5,993 nt of DNA, taken from NCBI GenBank assembly GCA_025936615.1, contig JAICSZ010000149.1, positions 1-5,993 on the forward strand. The letters run 5' to 3'. The position numbers and the translations under genes are program-made. The stretch is from Pedococcus sp. GTDB taxonomy: Bacteria; Actinomycetota; Actinomycetes; Actinomycetales; Dermatophilaceae. Every line of letters starts with the position of its first letter. The first letter of the stretch is position 1. This document shows, piece by piece, positions 1 through 5,993 of the stretch. The notes under the pieces were generated by a model that was not told the origin of the DNA, did no database searches, and saw only the letters and a program-made list of their open reading frames with translations.

Positions 1-1459
1 ACCCGTCGCAGCGCCCGCACGGAGCGGTGGTCGGGTCGTCGAGGGACTCCTGGAGGAACGCCATCCGGCACCCGTGGGTCTGCTCGTAGGCGACCATCAG
101 GTCCTGCTCGCGCCGCCGTGCTGCCGCCACCCGCTCGTAGCGCTCGACGTCGTACTCCCAGGGCACGCCGGTCGACGTCCAGCCACCGGGAACCCGCTGG
201 ACCGCGCCGTCGACGTCGAGCACCTTGAGCAGGAGCTCGAGACGGGTACGCCGGATGTCGACGATCGCCTCCAGCGCCACCGTCGAGAGGGGCCGCGACG
301 ACTCCGCCAGCGCCCGCAGCACGGCGTCCGCCTGCTCCTGTCGCGGCATCGACGCGGACGCGAAGTAGGCCCACACCTCCTTGTCCTCGGGTCCCGGCAG
401 CAGCAGGACGTCGGCCCGCTCGGTGGCCCGCCCGGCGCGGCCCACCTGCTGGTAGTAGGCGACCGGCGAGGACGGGGCGCCCAGGTGGAGCACGAACCCC
501 AGGTCGGGCTTGTCGAAGCCCATGCCCAGCGCCGACGTGGCCACCAGCGCCTTGACCTCGTTGTCTCGCAGCATCGCCTCGAGCCGCTCGCGGTCGGCCG
601 GGTCGGTGCGCCCGGTGTAGGAGCGCACCGCATGCCCTGCCTCGCGCAGCGCCACGGCCACGTCCTCGGCCGCCGCCACGGTCAGCGTGTAGATGATGCC
701 GCTGCCCGGCAGGGAGTCGAGGTGTGCAAGCAGCCAGGCCAGCCGCTGCTCGGGCGACGTGAACGGCATGACGCCCAGGCGCAGCGAGTCTCGGGCCAGG
801 CCGCCGCGCAGGGTCAGCACGTCGTGTCCGCCCACACCGAGCTGCTCGCCCACGTCGGTGACCACCCTGGCGTTGGCCGTCGCCGTGGTCGCCAGGACAG
901 GGGTGCCGTCGGGCAGGGAGGCGAGCAGGTCGCGGATCCGGCGGTAGTCGGGCCGGAAGTCGTGTCCCCAGTCGCTGACACAGTGCGCCTCGTCGACCAC
1001 GAGCAGCCCGCAGCGCGCCGCGAGGTCGGGCAGCTGCTCGTCGCGGAACCGCGGGTTGTTGAGCCGCTCGGGGCTGACGAGCAGCACGTCGACCTCGTCG
1101 CGGGCGAGCGCAGCCGACACCGTGCCCCACTCCTCGGCGTTGGCGGAGTTCATGGTCACCGCCCGGATGCCGGCCCGCCCGGCGGCCGCGACCTGGTCGC
1201 GCATCAGCGCCAGCAGCGGGGAGACGATGACGGTCGGCCCGGCCCCCAGCGCCCGCCGCAGTGCCGTGGCGACGAAGTAGACCGCGGACTTGCCCCACCC
1301 GGTGCGCTGGACCACGAGCACCCGTCGCCGCTCGCCGACGAGCGCCTCGACGGCCTCGAGCTGGCCCTCACGGAAGTCGACGTCGTCGCGCCCCACGAGG
1401 CGGCGGAGCACCGTGGTGGCTTCCGCGGTCAGGTCGGGTGCCGTCGTCGTCGAGTCCAT
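1..1459 (-). CDS. RecQ-family ATP-dependent DNA helicase (partial, C-terminus beyond left edge)
   Basis: This is an ATP-driven 3'-5' DNA helicase of superfamily 2, expected to unwind recombination and repair intermediates in the cytoplasm. The frame is open from ATG 1459 to the window edge, giving 486 visible residues. Motif 0 is FREGQ at 29-33, Walker A is RTGWGKS at 52-58, the Walker B box is DEAH at 156-159 followed by CVSDWGHDFRPDYR (the RecQ aromatic loop), the TATA-type motif III is near 191-194, and motif VI QVGRAGRA is at 338-345. A RecQ zinc site follows: Cys464, Cys481 and Cys484 with Cx16CxxC spacing. The next codon begins with T at the edge, compatible with the fourth Cys. A winged-helix-like stretch (about 389-430) sits before the zinc site, as in a RecQ subfamily distinct from E. 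coli RecQ, so I give no symbol. ATG 1459 follows a GGTGGT-like ribosome site; in-frame GTGs at 1489 and 1468 are less well placed. It probably follows the CoA-transferase gene in one transcript. Confidence 0.93.
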   Translation of the reverse strand, partial: MDSTTTAPDLTAEATTVLRRLVGRDDVDFREGQLEAVEALVGERRRVLVVQRTGWGKSAVYFVATALRRALGAGPTVIVSPLLALMRDQVAAAGRAGIRAVTMNSANAEEWGTVSAALARDEVDVLLVSPERLNNPRFRDEQLPDLAARCGLLVVDEAHCVSDWGHDFRPDYRRIRDLLASLPDGTPVLATTATANARVVTDVGEQLGVGGHDVLTLRGGLARDSLRLGVMPFTSPEQRLAWLLAHLDSLPGSGIIYTLTVAAAEDVAVALREAGHAVRSYTGRTDPADRERLEAMLRDNEVKALVATSALGMGFDKPDLGFVLHLGAPSSPVAYYQQVGRAGRATERADVLLLPGPEDKEVWAYFASASMPRQEQADAVLRALAESSRPLSTVALEAIVDIRRTRLELLLKVLDVDGAVQRVPGGWTSTGVPWEYDVERYERVAAARRREQDLMVAYEQTHGCRMAFLQESLDDPTTAPCGRCDG

Positions 1460-1508
1460 GCCGACCACCGTATGCCGCGTGGCCGACACGTCCTCGCGGC
1501 CGTCCACA

Positions 1509-1525
1509 GGCCGTCCCCGACGGCC
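1509..1525 (-). terminator. Short GC-rich hairpin after the CoA-transferase stop codon
   Basis: A perfect 7-bp inverted repeat, GGCCGTC and GACGGCC, flanks a 3-base loop. It starts two bases downstream of the TGA at 1530-1528 and ends about 50 bases before the helicase start. There is no T-tract after it on the minus strand, so it is not a canonical intrinsic terminator. It could be a weak terminator or attenuator, or an mRNA 3'-end stabiliser that lowers helicase expression relative to the upstream gene. Short GC palindromes also arise by chance in DNA of this composition. Confidence 0.3.
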
Positions 1526-1527
1526 CG

Positions 1528-3402
1528 TCAGCCCCGGGCGGGCTCGTCCTCGACCAGGTGCACGGGGATGACCATCTCGTGGATCCCGGAGGAGGTGTGC
1601 ACGGTCGCGTCGCCCCCGGCCATCAGGACGCTGGCCATCTTCGCGTTCTCCACCAGCACGTCGGCGGTGAAGCCCCGGACGCCGTGCCGGGCCGCGTAGT
1701 CGGACAGCAGCCGGTGCAGCGCACTGCCGAGGCCCTTGCCCTGCCAGGCGGAGTCCACCATGTACGCCACGTCGGCGAGGCCCGTCGAGCTGTCGACGTA
1801 GTACTGGCCCGAGGCGACCGCCTGCTCGCCCTCGCGCTCGCCGATCACGGCCATGAGCGCCATCTCCTGGTCGTAGCCGACGCTGCACAGGTGCTCGGCG
1901 GCATTGCGGGTCAGCGACTGCAGGTTGCGGAAGAACCTGGTGCGGACGTCCTCGGGATCCATGCGGTAGAAGAGGTCCTGCAGCAGGGCGGCGTCCCCCG
2001 TGTGCGTTGGCCGCACCAGCACTCGGGTGCCGTCCTTCAGGGTGACCTCGCGCTCCTCGTCGCCCGGATAGGGAGCCTTGGACCGCAGCTTCTGGTCCTT
2101 CGGCACCAGTCCGAGCGAGACCGCCTCGGCCAGCAGCGACTCGCGGTCATCGGGGTGCGCGATCTCGGTCAGCGCCACGGCACGTTCCCGCAGGGAGCGA
2201 CCATGTAGGTACGTGACGCCGAACTCCGTTGCCACCCAACGCACTTCGTGTCGTGGGATCCCGACGGCCTCCGCGGGACCGAGCCGACCGGTGAACGCCG
2301 ACGAGCCGTCCGGCTGGCGCGACGCCACTGCCACGATCGCCTTGCCTCCGGGGGAGAGCGATGCCGCCCGGTGGAAGTCCGGCTCCGCGGCAAGGCCGCC
2401 GTAGAGCCGGCCCCCGAGGGCGTCGATGCAGACCTGGCCGGTCAGGTCGACCCGGAACGCCTGGGTCACCGAAACCAGGGCCTGCTGGTCCGCCAACCCC
2501 GCTTGGACCTCGTCGATGGGCCGGAACTCGAACACCGTGCTGTGGTCCAGCGCGTCGTAGAGCCGGCGCGTGCCCATCGCCAGGCTGGCGACCACCTTGC
2601 CGGTGTCGGTGCCCTTGCGGGCGCCGGTGACGACGCCGCTCTCGACCAGGTCGAGGACCGGTTCGGTGACGACGTCGGAGTGCACCCCGAGGTCGCGTCG
2701 CTCGGTGAGGTGGGACAGCACCGCCGTGGGCACCCGGCCGAACCCGATGTGCAGGGTGGCGCCGTCGTCGATGATCCTCGCGACGTAGCGGGCAATGCGT
2801 TCGCCGACGTCGCCGACCCCGGGGTGGACGTACGTGACCACCTCCGGCTCGACCTCGACGAAGTAGTCGATGTCGGAGACCGCCACCTCGCTGCTGCCGG
2901 ACGTCCACGGCATGGCGGCGTTCACCTCGGCGATCACCGTGCGGGCTGCTGCGATCGCGGACGGCGCGGCGTCGACGGACACGCCGAGGCTGCACCGGCC
3001 ATCGACGGGCGGCGTCACCTGCACGACGGCGACGTCGATCCGGACCGTCCCGGCCCGCAGCAGGGCCGGCACGTCGGTCAGCGCCATCGGCACGTACTCG
3101 ACCAGCCCCTCGGGGAGCAGGTCGGACAGGGAGCGGCCCAGGAACATGCTGCGGTGCTCCAGGGATGCGCCGTCCACGGCCAGGCCGTCGGTGAGGAAGT
3201 GGACCAGCCGGGTCCCGCGGTGCTCGTAGGGGACCTGCTCGAGCAGACGCACCACGGTCCGGGGGGTGCCACAGGCGCTGCCGACGTAGACGTTCGAGCC
3301 CGGCGCGATGGACGCGACGGCCTGCTCGGCGGAGACGAGCCGCCCCCTCCAGTCCTCGTCCCCGCCGGCAGCCGTCCGGGACCCTGAGGTCGTCGTGCTC
3401 AT
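1528..3402 (-). CDS. Acetyl-CoA hydrolase/CoA-transferase family protein fused to a GNAT N-acetyltransferase domain
   Basis: This 624-residue cytoplasmic protein has two parts. Residues about 18-440 match the acetyl-CoA hydrolase/4-hydroxybutyrate CoA-transferase family, which moves CoA between short-chain acyl groups through a glutamyl-CoA intermediate or hydrolyses acetyl-CoA. Visible landmarks are the N-terminal GSACGTP, the glycine loop LHIGFGRVP (217-225), the GARKG...AMGTRRLYD block (260-283), DLTGQVC (319-325) and the C-terminal ATEFGVTYLHGRS (391-403). Residues about 452-615 form a GNAT domain starting VLVRPTH, with the acetyl-CoA pyrophosphate loop QGKGLG at 554-559. The same fusion exists in other bacteria and its GNAT part resembles that of Pat-type protein lysine acetyltransferases, so the pair may couple acyl-CoA levels to protein acetylation; that is inference. 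The expected catalytic Glu is Asp243. ATG 3402 is preferred; an in-frame GTG at 3441 would add 13 residues that look non-conserved, and neither has a strong ribosome site. The gene is divergent from the thioesterase. Confidence 0.9.
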   Translation of the reverse strand: MSTTTSGSRTAAGGDEDWRGRLVSAEQAVASIAPGSNVYVGSACGTPRTVVRLLEQVPYEHRGTRLVHFLTDGLAVDGASLEHRSMFLGRSLSDLLPEGLVEYVPMALTDVPALLRAGTVRIDVAVVQVTPPVDGRCSLGVSVDAAPSAIAAARTVIAEVNAAMPWTSGSSEVAVSDIDYFVEVEPEVVTYVHPGVGDVGERIARYVARIIDDGATLHIGFGRVPTAVLSHLTERRDLGVHSDVVTEPVLDLVESGVVTGARKGTDTGKVVASLAMGTRRLYDALDHSTVFEFRPIDEVQAGLADQQALVSVTQAFRVDLTGQVCIDALGGRLYGGLAAEPDFHRAASLSPGGKAIVAVASRQPDGSSAFTGRLGPAEAVGIPRHEVRWVATEFGVTYLHGRSLRERAVALTEIAHPDDRESLLAEAVSLGLVPKDQKLRSKAPYPGDEEREVTLKDGTRVLVRPTHTGDAALLQDLFYRMDPEDVRTRFFRNLQSLTRNAAEHLCSVGYDQEMALMAVIGEREGEQAVASGQYYVDSSTGLADVAYMVDSAWQGKGLGSALHRLLSDYAARHGVRGFTADVLVENAKMASVLMAGGDATVHTSSGIHEMVIPVHLVEDEPARG

Positions 3403-3538
3403 GACGGGATCGCGCGGGGAGCCATCTGCCGAGCATGCCACCAGCGCGAGAGCGCCCGCGGGCGTTGGTGCAAATGTCCCCTATGCCGGCAGGCAGGGGC
3501 GGGTGGGAGCCGGGCGGTGGCCCTGCGAAGATGGGCGC
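3403..3538. promoter_or_regulatory. Divergent intergenic region between CoA-transferase/GNAT and thioesterase genes
   Basis: This 136-base stretch must hold the promoters of both divergent transcription units. I cannot assign a convincing -35/-10 pair on either strand. The only A+T-richer patch is at about 3471-3486 and is the best place to look for a -10 element. The region also contains an inverted repeat (3439-3470) and an 8-base palindrome TGCCGGCA at 3484-3491. If the CoA-transferase uses the GTG at 3441, its left third would be coding. Confidence 0.4.
3439..3470. repeat. Inverted repeat with nested GC palindrome, possible operator
   Basis: Arms CACCAGCGC (3439-3447) and GCGTTGGTG (3462-3470) are complementary at eight of nine positions, the ninth being a G-T pair, across a 14-base centre. 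Overlapping the centre and right arm is a perfect 12-base palindrome, CGCCCGCGGGCG (3453-3464). It sits between two divergent genes, where an operator is often found, but no regulator gene lies in the window and GC palindromes are common in such DNA. The symmetry is seen directly; the regulatory role is inference. Confidence 0.4.
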
Positions 3539-4024
3539 ATGCCAGCCGACCCCGTCGTCGAGCGACCCATGGACAAGCCCGCAGGGCGGTACCGCGTCAA
3601 CGTGCCGCTGCGGTGGAGCGACATGGACGCCTACGGCCACGTCAACAACGTGCAGTTCCTCCGACTGCTGGAGGACGCGCGCGTCATCGGCTTCGAGGAG
3701 TGGTTCGGGCAGGACCGCTCGGTGCTGTCGGAGGGCATCCTCGTCGCGCGGCACGAGATCGAGTACCTCGCCCCGCTGCTCTTCCGGGTCCCGCCGATCG
3801 TCGTCGAGATGTGGGCGACCCGAATCGGCGGTGCCGGCTTCGACCTCGCGTACGAGGTCCGCGACGGCAACGGCGAGGGCGACACCGTCTACGCCCGCGC
3901 CGAGACCACCCTGGTCCTCTACGACTTCGCCAACCTGAAGCCGCGTCGCATGGACCAGGCGCTCAGAGCCGTCCTCGAGCGCCATGCAGGCGACCCGGTC
4001 CCGTTCCGGTGGCGTCGCCGGTGA
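3539..4024 (+). CDS. Acyl-CoA thioesterase, hot-dog fold (4HBT/YbgC/FadM-like)
   Basis: This 161-residue protein is a single-domain hot-dog thioesterase that should hydrolyse an acyl-CoA to the free acid and CoA in the cytoplasm; the acyl chain it prefers cannot be told from sequence. The family signature WSDMDAYGHVNNVQFLRLLEDAR spans 26-48 (here broken as WSDMDAYGHVNN and QFLRLLEDAR). By analogy with Pseudomonas 4-hydroxybenzoyl-CoA thioesterase, Asp30 is the likely catalytic acid, with His34 and Asn36/Asn37 lining the site. RHEIEYLAPL (71-80) is the typical second conserved strand. Length is normal for the family. ATG 3539 is chosen because GAAG lies eight bases upstream; ATG 3569 would drop ten non-conserved residues and is a plausible alternative. 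The next gene begins 19 bases after the stop, so the two are probably co-transcribed from a promoter in 3403-3538. Confidence 0.88.
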   Translation: MPADPVVERPMDKPAGRYRVNVPLRWSDMDAYGHVNNVQFLRLLEDARVIGFEEWFGQDRSVLSEGILVARHEIEYLAPLLFRVPPIVVEMWATRIGGAGFDLAYEVRDGNGEGDTVYARAETTLVLYDFANLKPRRMDQALRAVLERHAGDPVPFRWRRR

Positions 4025-4034
4025 GCGTGTCGGT

Positions 4035-4039
4035 GGAGG
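4035..4039 (+). promoter_or_regulatory. Ribosome binding site deciding the GTG start of the 210-aa protein
   Basis: GGAGG lies four bases before GTG 4044, in the short gap after the thioesterase stop. It is the strongest Shine-Dalgarno match near this gene and supports GTG 4044 over an in-frame ATG at 3984, which would lie inside the thioesterase gene. The spacing is slightly short. Confidence 0.6.
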
Positions 4040-4043
4040 TCGG

Positions 4044-4676
4044 GTGAGCACCGCCGAGCTCGTCTTTCCCGACGCGGAGTCGTTGACGGACCTCGGCACC
4101 TTCGTGCGCCGGGCGAAGGCGGCGGACGAGGACGGCGCGGTGCGGCTCCGGGCGCACGGGACCACCTTGGCGGTGACCGTCGGGGTGCTCTCCGGGACCG
4201 GCGTCATGGCGGAGGGGACCGTGCTGGGGCTGCGAGCGGTGGCCCTGGCGGAGCCGGCAGACCTCGACACCACGGTGCCACTGGCTGCCGTGACCGACCG
4301 GCTGGCCAGGGACGGCAGCCGTGCGCTAGCGGTGCCACCCACGGTCGTGCACCCGGCCTGGGCGGCGGTGACCGCGCCGCGGGCCGGCTGGGAGCGGGTC
4401 GGCAGCATCCCGACCGACCTGCTCAACGACGTGGCCCGTGAGGGAATCGCGGAGATCGCCACCGGGGCGCCCGAGGGCTCCGGTGCCAAGGCGGTCGCGG
4501 GGCTGCGCCGCGCCGTGTGGGCGAGGCCGACCACGACGGTGCCGCCGGTGACCGCGGGAGGTGCCTTCGCGGCATACGCCCTCGGCTTCTCCAGGCCCGG
4601 CACGGCGGTGACGGTGTGGGCGCACGGCCGCTGGACGCGGCTGTCGACGCCCGCCGGTCACGTCCTGATGCGCTGA
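4044..4676 (+). CDS. Conserved actinobacterial protein of unknown function, downstream of thioesterase
   Basis: This 210-residue protein has no domain of known function that I recognise. It resembles uncharacterised proteins I recall from other actinobacteria in similar settings beside a thioesterase. It has no signal peptide and no clear membrane segment, so it is probably cytoplasmic. The N-terminal half is alpha/beta-like with alternating hydrophobics (GAVRLRAHGTTLAVTVGVL, 31-49). It contains LGLRAVALAEP (61-71), a DTTVPLAAVTDRLA stretch (75-88), a PPTVVHPAWAAV segment (98-109) and GWERVGSIP (115-123). It ends with WTRLSTPAGHVLMR (197-210), whose placement at the extreme C-terminus looks conserved. 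Start GTG 4044 is supported by GGAGG upstream. Close spacing to the thioesterase suggests co-transcription and perhaps a shared role in acyl-CoA handling; that is inference. Its last 19 bases overlap the exporter gene on the other strand. Confidence 0.8.
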   Translation: MSTAELVFPDAESLTDLGTFVRRAKAADEDGAVRLRAHGTTLAVTVGVLSGTGVMAEGTVLGLRAVALAEPADLDTTVPLAAVTDRLARDGSRALAVPPTVVHPAWAAVTAPRAGWERVGSIPTDLLNDVAREGIAEIATGAPEGSGAKAVAGLRRAVWARPTTTVPPVTAGGAFAAYALGFSRPGTAVTVWAHGRWTRLSTPAGHVLMR

Positions 4677-5993
4677 CCCGCCACGACGATCAGGGATGCC
4701 ACGACACTGAGGCCGAGCCACATCGCCACGTAGACCGGCACGTCCTGCCCGGCCGTGGTGTGCAGTGCCGCAAACACCGCGCCCGCGGCAGCAATGCCGA
4801 GGACGGAGCCGAGCACGTCGGCGAGCTGGAGCGAGGACGACGCGGAGCCGTGGTCGGCGGCCGGCGTGAGCGTGAGCGCGAGCACCGACAGGCTGGCGGT
4901 GCCCAGACCCATGCCCGTTCCGCAGGCGACCAGCGCGACTGCGACGAGCCACGGGTGCCAGCCGAAGTGGGTGACGGCGACGACGCCGAGCAGCCCCACC
5001 GTGAGCAGGCCGCCCCCGGCCGAGACCAGGTGGGCGCGGCGACCGCCCCAGCGGTCACGGCCCTGCACCCACGAGCCCGCCGACCAGCCCAGCGAGCCGA
5101 CGGCCAGGACGGTGCCGGCCGCGCGCAGGCTCAGCCCCCGCTCGTTGACGAGCATCAGGGGGATGTAGGTGATGGTCCCGAAGAACGAGGAGGTGAACAG
5201 CGAACGGGCGAGCATCACCGAGGGCAGGCCGCGCCGCATCAGCCAGGTGCCGGCCGGCAACAGCAGTGGTGCAGCCAACGCGACGCCGAGCACCCCCAGG
5301 ACGGCCACCAGGGTGTGCGCCGACCAGCGGATGACCAGGTCGTAGGTCCCCCACTGGAGCGCGCCGGCCGACGCTGCGATCAGCAGCCCGAACCACGCCG
5401 CCTTGGTGTGTGCGCGGTGGTCGCGGCTCGACCCCTCGACCGTGGCGTCGGCGGCCGCGATCTGGCCGCGTCGGGTGGCGACCAGCGCCAGCGCGACGGC
5501 GACCGGCACGACGACCAGCCAGAACACCCAGCGCCACCCCCACGTCGTGGTCACCCACGCGGAGATCGGCGGACCCAGTAGCGAGGGCAGCACCCAGGCA
5601 GCCGAGATGACGCTGAAGACCTTGGGCCGCAAGGTTTCCGGGTACGCCCGACCGATCACGACGTACGCGGCCACGATGATCAGCCCGGCGCCCAGACCGG
5701 CGACCCCACGGCCCGTGAGGAACAAACCGAAGCCCGACGCGGACCCGCACAGGGCCGAGCCGGCCGCGAACAGGAGCTGCCCGACGTACAGCGACGGCAG
5801 CGGACCGGCACGGTCGCACCACACGCCCGCCACCACGATCCCGAGGAGCTGGGTCGTGAGCATCACCGAGAAGGCCAGGCCGTAGGAGCGGACGGCGTCG
5901 AGCTCCTTGGCGGCCTCGGGCATGGCCGTCGAGTCGGCCCTGCCCGCGAACGCGATGACGGTGATGAGCGCCACGAGCGCCCCGGTGTTCAGC
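4658..5993 (-). CDS. MFS transporter, probable DHA2-like (14-segment) drug exporter, partial at right edge
   Basis: This inner-membrane secondary transporter probably exports drugs or other small molecules using the proton gradient; the substrate is unknown. The frame is open to the right edge, where the visible protein begins LNTGALVALITVIAFAG, already inside the first membrane segment. The true start is therefore probably just outside; the GTG at 5974 would cut into that helix. Numbering from that GTG (438 residues), motif A is GVWCDRAG (50-57), the TM4 motif is LTGRGVAGLGAG (86-97), and the TM5 antiporter-type motif C is WVLPSLLGPP (127-136). I count about 14 hydrophobic segments, with a charged linker (about 167-191) between segments 6 and 7, which favours a DHA2-type layout over 12 segments. 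TM1 carries an unexpected Arg12 and Asp14. The gene converges on and overlaps the upstream-strand hypothetical gene by 19 bases, so the two units share no intergenic terminator. Confidence 0.9.
   Translation of the reverse strand, partial: LNTGALVALITVIAFAGRADSTAMPEAAKELDAVRSYGLAFSVMLTTQLLGIVVAGVWCDRAGPLPSLYVGQLLFAAGSALCGSASGFGLFLTGRGVAGLGAGLIIVAAYVVIGRAYPETLRPKVFSVISAAWVLPSLLGPPISAWVTTTWGWRWVFWLVVVPVAVALALVATRRGQIAAADATVEGSSRDHRAHTKAAWFGLLIAASAGALQWGTYDLVIRWSAHTLVAVLGVLGVALAAPLLLPAGTWLMRRGLPSVMLARSLFTSSFFGTITYIPLMLVNERGLSLRAAGTVLAVGSLGWSAGSWVQGRDRWGGRRAHLVSAGGGLLTVGLLGVVAVTHFGWHPWLVAVALVACGTGMGLGTASLSVLALTLTPAADHGSASSSLQLADVLGSVLGIAAAGAVFAALHTTAGQDVPVYVAMWLGLSVVASLIVVAGQRIRT

Noticed and set aside
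97..633. Minus-strand open frame (178 codons) inside the helicase region
   Set aside because: It is a shifted frame of the helicase; the helicase frame carries motif VI and the zinc cysteines over the same bases.
74..1699. Long plus-strand open frame (541 codons) opposite the helicase
   Set aside because: Its product is rich in Arg, Gly, His and Pro with no recognisable motif. The minus strand here encodes an uninterrupted helicase with all its motifs, so this is an antisense shadow caused by high G+C.
2248..3387. Plus-strand open frame (379 codons) opposite the CoA-transferase domain
   Set aside because: It is antisense to a well-supported coding region, has Gly/Arg/Asp/His-rich composition and no known family, which fits a frame shadow.
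3400..3441. GTG 3441 as the start of the CoA-transferase/GNAT gene
   Set aside because: It adds a 13-residue lead with no family resemblance and no ribosome site. ATG 3402 gives a normal N-terminus, although it also lacks a strong ribosome site, so this remains a close call.
3465..3487. TTGGTG and TATGCC as a plus-strand promoter for the thioesterase
   Set aside because: The spacer is only 11 bases instead of about 17, and both hexamers are poor matches.
3984..4046. ATG 3984 as the start of the 210-residue hypothetical protein
   Set aside because: It lies inside the thioesterase gene, and the added residues are Arg/Gly/Ser-rich. GTG 4044 has GGAGG just upstream.
2147..4603. Very long minus-strand open frame (818 codons) across the CoA-transferase, the divergent region and the plus-strand genes
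   Set aside because: It crosses three genes and an intergenic region. Its product is low-complexity Arg/Pro/Ala/Ser sequence, and recognisable proteins exist in the competing frames.
4664..4694. Inverted repeat CCTGAT/ATCAGG around the convergent gene ends as a bidirectional terminator
   Set aside because: The stem has only six pairs with a 19-base loop, and there is no T-tract on either strand. This is too weak to call.

Overview
The window is chromosomal DNA from a high-G+C actinobacterium. Third codon positions are almost all G or C, GTG is used as a start codon, and several protein families are typical of Actinomycetota. The gene content would fit Nocardioidaceae or Intrasporangiaceae, but that level is a guess. 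I see no mobile element, CRISPR array, tRNA, rRNA or other sign of recent transfer. Coding density is high: the longest non-coding stretch is the 136-base divergent region at 3403-3538.

There are five genes. On the minus strand, reading right to left, a two-domain protein (3402-1528, acetyl-CoA hydrolase/CoA-transferase fused to a GNAT acetyltransferase) is followed after 68 bases by a RecQ-family DNA helicase (1459 to the left edge, C-terminus missing). A small hairpin lies in the gap just after the first stop codon. On the plus strand, diverging from the CoA-transferase, are a hot-dog-fold acyl-CoA thioesterase (3539-4024) and, 19 bases further on, a 210-residue uncharacterised actinobacterial protein (4044-4676). 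Converging on these from the right edge is a major facilitator superfamily exporter (minus strand, 5993-4658, N-terminal start outside the window). Its 3' end overlaps the hypothetical gene by 19 bases.

Functionally, the divergent pair share an acyl-CoA theme: one gene is predicted to move or cleave CoA thioesters and acetylate a target, the other to hydrolyse acyl-CoAs. The helicase (DNA repair/recombination) and the exporter have no obvious link to them. I find no convincing new defence or mobile system. The points most worth a second look are the unusual acidic residues at the predicted CoA-transferase active site, the uncharacterised partner of the thioesterase, the inverted repeat in the divergent promoter region, and the tail-to-tail gene overlap.
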